Positions 25,605 to 33,248 of a stretch of DNA of 64,000 bases are shown here, one piece after another; within the stretch, counting starts at the first letter, position 1, and every line of letters begins with the position of its first letter. Where the stretch lies: NCBI RefSeq assembly GCF_004522215.1, contig NZ_SDLR01000001.1, positions 1,116,001 through 1,180,000 of the forward strand, written 5' to 3'. The notes under the pieces are model-generated. The model ran no database searches. It was given only the letters and a program-made list of their open reading frames with translations, and had not been told where the DNA came from. Both the position numbers and the translations under genes were made by a program. The stretch is from Ammoniphilus sp. YIM 78166 (GTDB taxonomy: Bacteria; Bacillota; Bacilli; Aneurinibacillales; RAOX-1).

Positions 25605-26243
25605 ATGAAGATATTACAAATCAATCTGGGAATGCCTAAAGATATTTCAGCTCTCCATCCTGGTCTCTTCAGCGGAATTCTAAAAGAGAAGGTTGACTCA
25701 TGTTATCTAGAGAAAGAGCATATTGTAGGCGATGGAGTGGGCAGGCCTGAATTCCATGGCGGACCAGACCGGGTCGTTTGTATGTATCCTTTTGAACACT
25801 ATGATCGATGGGAGAAGCAATTCAACATTTCACTCCCCCATCCAGCCTTTGGAGAGAACTTTATTCTCACAGGGATGACAGAGGAACAAGTGTATATCGG
25901 TGATATCTACCGCATAGGGGAAGCTGTCGTTCAAGTCACGCAAGGAAGAATCCCTTGCCAAACAATCGATCAACGCAATCAGCTAAATGGGATTCTTGCC
26001 GAGTTCGTACGTACGGGGTTATCGGGTTATTTCTGTCGTGTTCTGGAAGTAGGGCGTGTTCATTGCAACTCTCCCATTACACTGATCGAAAGAGAACCCA
26101 CTTCAATCAGTGTTCTTCAGGCTAATCAGATCATGTTTAATAAGAACGCTAGTCTTACAGACGTCGAAAGGCTGTTGAAGATAAAAGGCCTCGCCGATGC
26201 CTGGCGAAAAAAGTTAGCGGAGCGAATCTCATCCGGAACTTAA
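25605..26243 (+). CDS. MOSC domain protein (YiiM-like)
   Basis: 212 residues, ATG after AAAGGAGG. The MOSC features are GVGRPEFHGGPDRVVCMYPFEHYDRW, FGENFILTGMTEEQVYIGDIYRIG and QGRIPCQTIDQRN, with the conserved Cys near residue 124. MOSC proteins carry sulfur or act with the molybdenum cofactor in reducing N-hydroxylated compounds. The C-terminal helical 50 residues match YiiM-type members. No Moco enzyme is adjacent. Confidence 0.92.
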   Translation: MKILQINLGMPKDISALHPGLFSGILKEKVDSCYLEKEHIVGDGVGRPEFHGGPDRVVCMYPFEHYDRWEKQFNISLPHPAFGENFILTGMTEEQVYIGDIYRIGEAVVQVTQGRIPCQTIDQRNQLNGILAEFVRTGLSGYFCRVLEVGRVHCNSPITLIEREPTSISVLQANQIMFNKNASLTDVERLLKIKGLADAWRKKLAERISSGT

Positions 26244-26299
26244 AGGCAGAAGGGAGACGAGAGGTGGCTTTAGAGCCTCTAGCTAGGTTGCTTTTCTTT

Positions 26300-26635
26300 C
26301 TACTGACGTGGTGCAAATAACATAACTGCTACACCAACAATACATATTGCTGCTCCTATCCAGTCATAAAAATCAGGAGTTTTCTTATCAATTCCCCAAC
26401 CCCACAGTACAGATAGCACGATAAAGATCCCTCCATAGGCTGCATAAACCCGTCCAAAGGAGGGGAAGGCTTGGAACGCAGCGATAACACCATATAGAGC
26501 TAAGGATAGTCCCCCAAAGATGCCCCAAGAGAGGGGCTTTCCTTCTCTTAACCATAACCAGATTAGATACCCACCTCCTATTTCTGCTAAGCCTGCAAGA
26601 AGGAATAAAATTATAGCATTAACAATAGCAACCAC
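26300..26635 (-). CDS. YnfA/UPF0060 family membrane protein
   Basis: 111 residues, four helices. The family motifs [42 protein letters not shown] and [23 protein letters not shown] are almost complete (quoted in part). Members resemble small multidrug-resistance transporters. The start ATG is at 26635. Confidence 0.93.
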   Translation of the reverse strand: MVAIVNAIILFLLAGLAEIGGGYLIWLWLREGKPLSWGIFGGLSLALYGVIAAFQAFPSFGRVYAAYGGIFIVLSVLWGWGIDKKTPDFYDWIGAAICIVGVAVMLFAPRQ

Positions 26636-26723
26636 GTCCTAGTATAAAATGTTAAGTTAAGTATAGCCCAATTTAGTATCTATCGCTCTCCTCAAATAAA
26701 AAGAAGGCTACAGTCTCTGCAGC

Positions 26724-28286
26724 CTACCATCTATGTTCCTTAATATAATCCGCTGTGCGAGCAGCAAGAGCCATCACCGTATTCGTTGGGTTTCCAGCTC
26801 CGGAAGTTACAAAAATACTGGCATCGGAGATGAACAGGTTGGGAATGTCATGGGTTTGGCCAAAAGAGTTTACAACCGACTGAGTAGGATCGCTGCCCAT
26901 TTTGCATCCTCCCATCAAATGAGCGGAATCGTCAACGACAAACTCAGGCCTGCCACCTGCCGCTTCGATGATTTCTTTCATTTTTTTGACGGCATGCTGG
27001 ATTAGCTTGTTGTCATTCTCTCCATAGCTGAAGGTTACCTTGGCGCGGGGCAAGCCATACTCATCTTTTTCGCTGTCCAAAGAGACTCGATTGTTTTCAT
27101 TGGGGAGCACCTCACCAACCATCGTAATCTTGCCATAATAGTTGTAGTCCAGCACCTTTTCACGAAGTTTTTTTCCCCATAGCAAGCCGCTTTGGGAGTT
27201 TGAGATAGCATTTACAAAAGAAACAGGTCTTACTCCATGTGCATGAAGGGTATAACCACGAACAAAATCGTTTTCTGGATGAGATCGGTAGAAATCTTGT
27301 GTAGTAGCTAGTACAGGCGTCCCCTTATACAGTCGAATTTCATAATCAAACCTGCCAAGTACATCAAAACTGCTGTGCGTCATAACCCCTTTTCCTACCC
27401 AACCACTGCTATTGGCTAATCCATTAGGAAATTGCGAGTTAGCAGAATTGAGAAGAAGACGAGGGGTTTCTACCACGTATGCGGAAAGGATGACAAGTCT
27501 TGCTTCCTGCTTATGGGTTTGTCCATCGTGTACAAACTCTACGCCCTTAACCTTCCCATCGTTTCCCATCACGATTTGTGTCACCATACAATCTGGAAGG
27601 ACTTCAGCGCCGGCTTGTATCGCTTTTGGAATATGAACAATCAACGTGCTAAATTTAGCATTCGGCATGCACCCCTGATTACAAAATCCCCGATTAATAC
27701 AAGGGGGCCGCCCCTCAAAGGGGGCGGAAAGAATGGCGAGGGGAGCAACCACACTTTTAATGCCTAATTTTTCGCATCCGTTCTGAAACATATAGGCATT
27801 CGGGCTCAGCGGTTCGCGTTCCGGATACGGGTACGGCCCCTTGAAGTTCCCCCAGGGAAAGTGTTTGGGTCCTGAAACCGCAATTTCCTTTTCAATCTTA
27901 TCGTAGTAGGGTTCTAGATCCTCATAAGATATGGGCCAGTCCTCGGCCACGCCATCAAGGCTTCTCGCTTTAAAATCGGCATCATGAAAGCGAAGAAAAA
28001 CCCCCGTAAAATGCGTGGTTCCTCCGCCGATTCCTCTTCCACTGTTATTATGACCCATGGTTAAAGGGTTTTGGCCATCGACAATACGTGTTTCCTGCCA
28101 TCCTAAACTTTTCATGCTTAACTCATCACTAGCAAAATCCTTTTGTGGGTCTCGCATAGGTCCGGCATCCAGGACTACGACCTTCATTCCTGCCTCAGCT
28201 AACTCTTTAGCAATGACACCCCCAGCAGCGCCTGCTCCCACAATAACTGCATCGACGACTTCGTTTGCATATTTACGTTTGATCAT
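26724..28286 (-). CDS. GMC-family FAD oxidoreductase
   Basis: 520 residues. The N-terminal FAD motif DAVIVGAGAAGGVIAKELAEAG, the conserved SGRGIGGGTTHFTG signature, a Cys-containing CINRGFCNQGC segment, and the C-terminal catalytic His (HLMGGCKMG) and Asn (GAGNPTNT) identify a glucose-methanol-choline oxidoreductase of the gluconate/sorbitol dehydrogenase subgroup. GGGAGG precedes the ATG. The small membrane protein gene upstream may supply the membrane anchor. Substrate unknown. Confidence 0.9.
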   Translation of the reverse strand: MIKRKYANEVVDAVIVGAGAAGGVIAKELAEAGMKVVVLDAGPMRDPQKDFASDELSMKSLGWQETRIVDGQNPLTMGHNNSGRGIGGGTTHFTGVFLRFHDADFKARSLDGVAEDWPISYEDLEPYYDKIEKEIAVSGPKHFPWGNFKGPYPYPEREPLSPNAYMFQNGCEKLGIKSVVAPLAILSAPFEGRPPCINRGFCNQGCMPNAKFSTLIVHIPKAIQAGAEVLPDCMVTQIVMGNDGKVKGVEFVHDGQTHKQEARLVILSAYVVETPRLLLNSANSQFPNGLANSSGWVGKGVMTHSSFDVLGRFDYEIRLYKGTPVLATTQDFYRSHPENDFVRGYTLHAHGVRPVSFVNAISNSQSGLLWGKKLREKVLDYNYYGKITMVGEVLPNENNRVSLDSEKDEYGLPRAKVTFSYGENDNKLIQHAVKKMKEIIEAAGGRPEFVVDDSAHLMGGCKMGSDPTQSVVNSFGQTHDIPNLFISDASIFVTSGAGNPTNTVMALAARTADYIKEHRW

Positions 28287-28421
28287 TCAGGTAGAGCCTC
28301 CCAAGGATACATGACTATATATATCCGTTAACAAACTTTTTTCGCTAACCGATAGAAAATCGTAATGGTTTTCAAATTGATTAATTGGGAACTTACAATA
28401 ATTGGGGTGTTAACCGTATAC

Positions 28422-28814
28422 TCACCTCCAATAAATAGCTATGAGCCCCAAGACACTCATCGCGGTAAACATAGCAGGAAGGAGAGCAGGGGGGCCAATC
28501 AAGAAATTGCGCAATGCCCAGCCTCCTACCCGAAGCCCAACGCCGCGAATATGTAAATAAGAACCTATCATGCCATTAATAACTCCGATCCACATCAAGA
28601 TCAAAAAGGTTATGGCTAACCATGGCATATTGTAAAAGGTGAGTAAAATTCCTACAACAAAAAAGATGGGTCCAGAAATAACCGGAATCCACATCGCCTT
28701 ATGGTGAAAGTTTTGACGATAATGAAACAAGGTGACTTGGATAGAGATGACAATGAAAGCAAGACTGACAAACAAAATGACAATGCGATCGAGGGGCCAA
28801 CCCACCCAGTTCAT
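28422..28814 (-). CDS. Four-helix membrane protein upstream of GMC oxidoreductase
   Basis: 130 residues from the ATG at 28814, preceded by AAAAGGGG; the longer frame to 28883 has no site. Four membrane helices, near residues 10-28, 40-58, 63-82 and 105-126. No heme-ligating pattern is clear. It is probably co-transcribed with the GMC gene 135 bases away and could anchor it or accept electrons, which is inference from position only. Confidence 0.72.
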   Translation of the reverse strand: MNWVGWPLDRIVILFVSLAFIVISIQVTLFHYRQNFHHKAMWIPVISGPIFFVVGILLTFYNMPWLAITFLILMWIGVINGMIGSYLHIRGVGLRVGGWALRNFLIGPPALLPAMFTAMSVLGLIAIYWR

Positions 28815-28889
28815 ATCAAAACCCCTTTTCCCTTTTAAGATATAAGGTATACCTTCAGTATGCCTAATTGGAAAAAATTGCATTCAAAT

Positions 28890-28909
28890 AAAAAAACTCC
28901 TTTCGGAGT
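28890..28909 (-). terminator. Terminator for the metallopeptidase-like gene
   Basis: On the minus strand ACTCC-GAAA-GGAGT is followed by six or more T. The stem is short but the tetraloop and T-run are good. Confidence 0.55.
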
Positions 28910-28931
28910 AAATTTTTCTTTCGTTCGCCTA

Positions 28932-29429
28932 TTAACTTGCCTTTTGATTTATCCGAAGCAAGTGTTCGAAGGCAAAATCATCAGCTTGTCGCTCAAAGGA
29001 AAGCTGTCGATAAGCCGTTTCGGATGACGATCCATTTATAGCTTTGTATAGCTCGGAAGAAAGGCGTATCAGTTCAGAGCTATTTGTTCCCTGTGTCATA
29101 CATACGGTATCCATGAGATGAAAAAATTCGTGAAAAAGAATGAAGTAGGGGAGTTGCCGTTGAGATATCTTATAGCGAGACAATACGGATTGTTCAACGG
29201 AAGTAAGATAGTAATCATATGGGAGTTGTACCACAATTTTACCAAATTGTCTCCTTCGTGATATTATAGCGAATCCATTATAGAACGGCCCCCAACCTAC
29301 TTGAAGTTCTACTTTGCCATGCCATGGAACGGTTAAGGTCAACTCTTCTAGCTGTTTTGCCAGTCGTTTGTTCCATACTTTCAATCTTAACCGTTTATAT
29401 TTTCTACGTAGGAAAAATAGTTTTATCAT
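28932..29429 (-). CDS. HExxH metallopeptidase-like protein
   Basis: 165 residues from the ATG at 29429, preceded by AGGTGA. The HEFFH motif (near residue 100) and the later ERQADDFAFE helix, which could give the third ligand, form a zinc-metallopeptidase-like site as in IrrE/ImmA or M48-like proteins. The N-terminus is strongly basic with no clear membrane helix. The target is unknown. Confidence 0.75.
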   Translation of the reverse strand: MIKLFFLRRKYKRLRLKVWNKRLAKQLEELTLTVPWHGKVELQVGWGPFYNGFAIISRRRQFGKIVVQLPYDYYLTSVEQSVLSRYKISQRQLPYFILFHEFFHLMDTVCMTQGTNSSELIRLSSELYKAINGSSSETAYRQLSFERQADDFAFEHLLRINQKAS

Positions 29430-29605
29430 ATTTGAAATCACCTATCAAAACCGTAGCATCAATCCAAGGGTAGTTCAAGATCCACTAAAAGGTAAAGTAT
29501 AGAATTACTTATCTACCTAACTTTACGAACAGCTCGTCCATACTATTAAAAAGTGGAAAATTAAGCTATACTGTTTAAGATAGGTCTGAATAGAGAACGA
29601 GGATA

Positions 29606-30790
29606 ATGAATATGCACATCCCAGAGCTTAAAGCCATTTTAATACAAGAAATCCCTAGAATATTTCAAACTCATATAACAGATGTGAGTAGTCAAGATAA
29701 AAAGTTCCAAACTTTCTTTGATCAGCACCTTCATTGGATGAAGCCTGTAATTACAGGTTCCTTAGGTGGGATGATTGAGGCTTCCTTCATGAGTCATGAG
29801 GAATATCTTATTTTCCTTGATCAACTAAAGGAACAGAACCGCATCGTAGGCAGCACCTTTCTTCTTCAAGTACCTGAGCTATCCCCTAATGATGTTCTAG
29901 AATTAAACCAGAATCTATATTTTCATCTGATTAGCACTTGTGTACGCGTAACGGAAATGGAAAAGGTTTATACAGAGCTTAAATCACAAATCATTGAACG
30001 TTTATATATTACTTTTTCTACGTCCGACCATAGCTTTCTGCAAGGGTATCTCCAGCTAAAGGATAAGCAAGTTTTTGATCTGCATCAGCAGAAACTTTCC
30101 CTAGTCGGACAGATGGCAGCTGGAATGGCTCACGAAATTCGTAATCCGCTCACTTCCATTAAAGGATTTATCCAGTTGATTATGGAACAGCTTCGTTCGG
30201 AGAGGTTAGATAAGGATGATCTAAATTTTTACCTCAGTATATGCGAAGAACAAATGAACTCACTTGATTCCGTTGTCTCCAACTTTCTTTCATTGGTTCG
30301 TAATAAGTCAGGTAGATCCTCTGCTGAATGGTATACCTTGACCTCCGTTTTGGAGCGCATCCAGGTCCTTGCTCAATTCTATGCGCTTGAGAAGAGTGTG
30401 TCCTTTACCATTCATATACCCGAGTACGAAGTCAAGCTATTTGGATCCCCTAGTGATTTAGAGCAAATATCACTCAATATCATTCGCAATGCCATGGATG
30501 CTGTTTCTGCAGGTGGCCACGGAAAGGTACATCTGGAGGTATCACATCAAGCTGGTGAGCGGACAATCAAGTTCGTGTTTATAGATAATGGTCAGGGTAT
30601 GTCACCTTCTGTTTTGGCTAAGGTTTGGAATCCCTTCTTTACAACGAAGGAATCGGGAACTGGATTGGGACTGGCCATCTGTCGCCAACTCACTGAAGAA
30701 ATGGGAGGTACTCTGGAAATTCAATCGCTTGAAGGGAAAGGGACCGAAGTCACCCTTACTTTCCCAATAGAAGCAAAGGACCTTACATAA
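29606..30790 (+). CDS. Cytosolic sensor histidine kinase
   Basis: 394 residues. The N-terminal 150 residues are a soluble helical sensor domain of unknown type. HisKA reads MAAGMAHEIRNPLTSIKG with the phospho-accepting His near 176. The HATPase has NIIRNAMDAVSAGG, DNGQGM and GTGLGLAICR. It resembles soluble sporulation kinases such as KinA-type proteins but lacks a recognisable PAS domain. It has no adjacent response regulator. The start could be either of two near ATGs. Confidence 0.88.
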   Translation: MNMHIPELKAILIQEIPRIFQTHITDVSSQDKKFQTFFDQHLHWMKPVITGSLGGMIEASFMSHEEYLIFLDQLKEQNRIVGSTFLLQVPELSPNDVLELNQNLYFHLISTCVRVTEMEKVYTELKSQIIERLYITFSTSDHSFLQGYLQLKDKQVFDLHQQKLSLVGQMAAGMAHEIRNPLTSIKGFIQLIMEQLRSERLDKDDLNFYLSICEEQMNSLDSVVSNFLSLVRNKSGRSSAEWYTLTSVLERIQVLAQFYALEKSVSFTIHIPEYEVKLFGSPSDLEQISLNIIRNAMDAVSAGGHGKVHLEVSHQAGERTIKFVFIDNGQGMSPSVLAKVWNPFFTTKESGTGLGLAICRQLTEEMGGTLEIQSLEGKGTEVTLTFPIEAKDLT

Positions 30791-30820
30791 AAAACATCTT
30801 GTATAACAAGATGTTTTTTT
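30791..30820. terminator. Terminator after histidine kinase
   Basis: AAAACATCTTGT (30791-30802) pairs with ACAAGATGTTTT (30806-30817), with a T-run to 30820. Confidence 0.88.
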
Positions 30821-30887
30821 ACTGCAAAAAAACACATGTGGATCGCGTCTAATATGATATAGGCATATAAAAGGTTGGGATAATGAT

Positions 30888-31225
30888 ATGAATCCATATA
30901 AACTAGTCAAAAGCTATCAGCATGATTCCATTCTTAGGGAAAGCTTTAATGACCTTGCCAACAAGACTTTTGGCATCCACCTTGAAGATTGGTATCACAG
31001 GGGGTATTGGACCGAACGATATTGCTCCTATTCCTGCGAGATGGGGATCGAATGATTCGTTCGTTCCTAAATCAGCGTATCCAAGAAGTGGTACTGCACT
31101 TCACACCACCCGAGGACAGCAAAGGGTTTACTCACCGTGCCTTTCAAGGAAGTGAGGTACTGTTTGTTCGGGGAGATATTCAGCTGCCATCACTCCTTAA
31201 GCATCCAATTACCTCTCAAGCCTAA
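30888..31225 (+). pseudogene. Remnant of a GNAT acetyltransferase
   Basis: The first 55 codons give MNPYKLVKSYQHDSILRESF... to DWYHRGYWTERYCSYS, the N-terminus of a roughly 280-residue GNAT family. The frame then stops. From about 31090 another frame reads VVLHFTPPEDSKG and LFVRGDIQLPSLLKHPITSQA, the expected C-terminus. The middle, about 150 residues, is missing, so the gene has an internal deletion and a frame change. A ribosome site and ATG are intact. Confidence 0.75.
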
Positions 31226-31241
31226 AGAAAGGTTGATACTA

Positions 31242-31691
31242 ATGAATGAAACTATTATTCCAATGAGCATCGATTACTTAGATGAGTGTGTTAATCTTTA
31301 TGTTGAAGTTTTTAATCGCAACCCCTGGAATGAAGCTTGGTCCTATGATACGGCCCATGAACGTCTTTCTGATCTCCTCTATACCCCTAAGTTTAAAGGA
31401 TTTCTATTGCGAAGCCCTGAGAAGGCAATTGGTTTTATCGCTGGTCATTGCAAGTCTAGCTCCTTTGGAACCACCTTCTATTTAGCTGAAGTATGTATCT
31501 CTCATGAGTTTCAAGGCAAGGGGTATGGGTCCAAACTCCTTCGTTATCTCGAGATTGATCTACTAGATAAGAAGGTTAATAGTATATACTTACTTACTTC
31601 TACTGAAGGTAGCGTGGAAGAATTTTACCGAAGGAATATGTATATCCCTAATCCCGAGAGAATGGTAATGAAAAAAAAGCTAGGAAATTAA
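31242..31691 (+). CDS. GNAT family N-acetyltransferase
   Basis: 149 residues from the ATG after AGAAAGGTTGATACTA. The acetyl-CoA loop reads EVCISHEFQGKGYGSKLL (near residue 85), typical of GNAT. Substrate unknown. It lies 16 bases behind the decayed acetyltransferase, to which it is not closely similar. Confidence 0.85.
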   Translation: MNETIIPMSIDYLDECVNLYVEVFNRNPWNEAWSYDTAHERLSDLLYTPKFKGFLLRSPEKAIGFIAGHCKSSSFGTTFYLAEVCISHEFQGKGYGSKLLRYLEIDLLDKKVNSIYLLTSTEGSVEEFYRRNMYIPNPERMVMKKKLGN

Positions 31692-31718
31692 CTTTGAGGA
31701 TAGGGGTGGGGAATAAGC

Positions 31719-31992
31719 ATGTCAAAAGGCGTCAAAAAATTTATGAAGCTATTTGCTAAAAACCTTAAAGAGTCAAGGGGACCTGGTCGATTTCAAGCCA
31801 ATGGTATTGATATTGTGTGTGTACATTGCCAACATGATCTATTTGAGCAAGGGCAAGCACAGCTTAATACGGCCTTGCTTAGCTAGCTTTTTTAATCTTG
31901 ACTTTGCTAATCGTTCAGCAATGACAATGACCTGTCACCGCTGTGGTTATGTTCACTGGTTTAATAAGGAGGTAACGAGGATCTATAATTAA
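31719..31992 (+). pseudogene. Zinc-ribbon protein gene with a 4-base insertion
   Basis: The ATG frame gives MSKGVKKFMKLFAKNLKES... CVHCQHDLFEQGQAQLNTALLS and then TAG. The adjacent frame continues FFNLDFANRSAMTMTCHRCGYVHWF. Together they form one zinc-ribbon protein with two CxxC pairs. The break is at CTTAGCTAGCTTT: removing one TAGC repeat restores a continuous 89-codon frame. The gene is either broken by a 4-bp tandem duplication or carries a sequence error. Confidence 0.8.
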
Positions 31993-32011
31993 TTAACATA
32001 AGAGAAGGAAG

Positions 32012-32040
32012 GGAGCAGTGTAGATACTGCTCCTATTTTT
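32012..32040 (+). terminator. Terminator after the zinc-ribbon gene
   Basis: GGAGCAGT (32012-32019) pairs with ACTGCTCC (32026-32033), followed by ATTTTTA. Confidence 0.85.
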
Positions 32041-32061
32041 ATGTGAAAAATTTTTTCACAT
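32041..32061. repeat. Near-perfect 21-base palindrome
   Basis: ATGTGAAAAA faces TTTTTCACAT with one extra T between. It lies directly after a terminator and 120 bases before the TAXI receptor gene. It may be a regulator site for that operon; its spacing does not fit FNR. Confidence 0.5.
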
Positions 32062-32139
32062 CACCATTTCGGAAAGTGTCGGATTTTATAGGGTGCTTTT
32101 AATATAGAAATATAAGAAATGTTCCTTAACTGAGGAAAA

Positions 32140-32154
32140 AGGGAGCGCTTTCTT
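32140..32154 (-). promoter_or_regulatory. cre-like site before the TAXI operon
   Basis: Read on the minus strand, AAGAAAGCGCTCCCT fits the cre consensus WTGNAANCGNWNNCW except for one base. It lies about 30 bases before the receptor start codon, where bound CcpA would repress. Confidence 0.45.
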
Positions 32155-32180
32155 TAACAAAGTCAGGGGGTTAAAGAGAA

Positions 32181-33197
32181 ATGAAAAAAAATGGATTTAA
32201 ATCTTTGGTCATGATGCTTGCTTTATCCGTATTTGCGGTAGGTTGCGGTGGACAGCCAGCACCAAAGGAGGGAGCAGCCCCAAAGGCACCTAGCCTAGGT
32301 GGAGCCTCTACACCTGATTCTATTATTATCGCAACAGGTGGAACATCTGGGACCTATTACCCGCTAGGTGGGGGTATGGCTCAGATCTTCTCCGAAAAAG
32401 CAGGCATTAATGCTTCCGCACAAAGCACCGGAGCATCCGTTGAAAACATGCGATTGATAAAGGACGGACAGGTGGAATTGGCGTTTACGCAAGGGGATAT
32501 TGCCGACTATGCTTCTAAAGGCGAGATCATGTTTAAAGAGAGCGGAGCCATCCCAAACCTACAAGCTATAGCTTCATTATATAACGAAACGGTTCAGATC
32601 ATCGTAGCTAAGGATAGCCCCATCCAGACCGTTGAGGATCTGAAGGGTAAGCGTGTTTCCGTAGGGGCGCCAGGTAGTGGAACTGAGGCGAATGCACAGC
32701 AAATTTTAGAGGCACACGGACTGAAGTTTGAGGATTTAGGTAAAGCAGACCGCCTAGCATTCGGTGAGTCTTCTAGCTTTATCCAAGATGGGACCTTGGA
32801 TGCGGCATTCGTAACTGCTGGTACGCCAACAGCGGCAGTAAACGAGCTGGCAGCAACCAAAGGGGTGCGCGTGATCGGAATGGATGATGTCCATATCAAA
32901 CAGATCGTGGAGAAGTATCCCTATTATGCAGAGCAAGTCATCCCAGCAGGTACCTACCCTGGATTTGAACAGGAAATGAAAACTGTAGCCGTAAAAGCTC
33001 AGCTTGTCGTGCGTGCTGAGTTAGATGAAGAAACTGTATATTCCCTAACAAAGTCTTTGTTCGAAAACTTAGACCAACTTAAAAGCGTTCACGCAAAAGC
33101 AGAACAGATCAAGCTTGAGACGACATTGGAAGGTGTTAGCCTAGAGCTTCATCCGGGTGCCAAGAGGTTCTTTGAGGAAATGGGGTTAAAGAAATAG
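32181..33197 (+). CDS. TAXI-type TRAP substrate-binding lipoprotein
   Basis: 338 residues with a lipobox (FAVGCGG, Cys near 22). TAXI features: IIIATGGTSGTYYPLGGGMAQIFSEK at the start of the mature domain, LKGKRVSVGAPGSGTEANAQQIL in the middle, and the family's C-terminal HPGAKRFFEEMG. The ligand of related proteins is often glutamate, glutamine or another carboxylate. The downstream GlnK/GlnL-like sensor pair would fit an amino-acid ligand but does not prove it. Confidence 0.93.
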   Translation: MKKNGFKSLVMMLALSVFAVGCGGQPAPKEGAAPKAPSLGGASTPDSIIIATGGTSGTYYPLGGGMAQIFSEKAGINASAQSTGASVENMRLIKDGQVELAFTQGDIADYASKGEIMFKESGAIPNLQAIASLYNETVQIIVAKDSPIQTVEDLKGKRVSVGAPGSGTEANAQQILEAHGLKFEDLGKADRLAFGESSSFIQDGTLDAAFVTAGTPTAAVNELAATKGVRVIGMDDVHIKQIVEKYPYYAEQVIPAGTYPGFEQEMKTVAVKAQLVVRAELDEETVYSLTKSLFENLDQLKSVHAKAEQIKLETTLEGVSLELHPGAKRFFEEMGLKK

Positions 33198-33219
33198 AGG
33201 AGGAAATCCTCCTCTTTTT
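33196..33219 (+). terminator. Stem-loop attenuator between TAXI receptor and permease
   Basis: AGAGGAGGA (33196-33204) pairs with TCCTCCTCT (33207-33215) with a very short loop, then TTTT. It begins in the receptor's stop codon. The DctP operon has a hairpin in the equivalent place. Confidence 0.65.
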
Positions 33220-33248
33220 ATGTACTAAACTTAAAGGAGTGAACGAGA

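Noticed and set aside
32041..32061. FNR/CRP box
   Set aside because: The TGTGA and TCACA halves are 9 bases apart instead of 6, so it does not fit this family.
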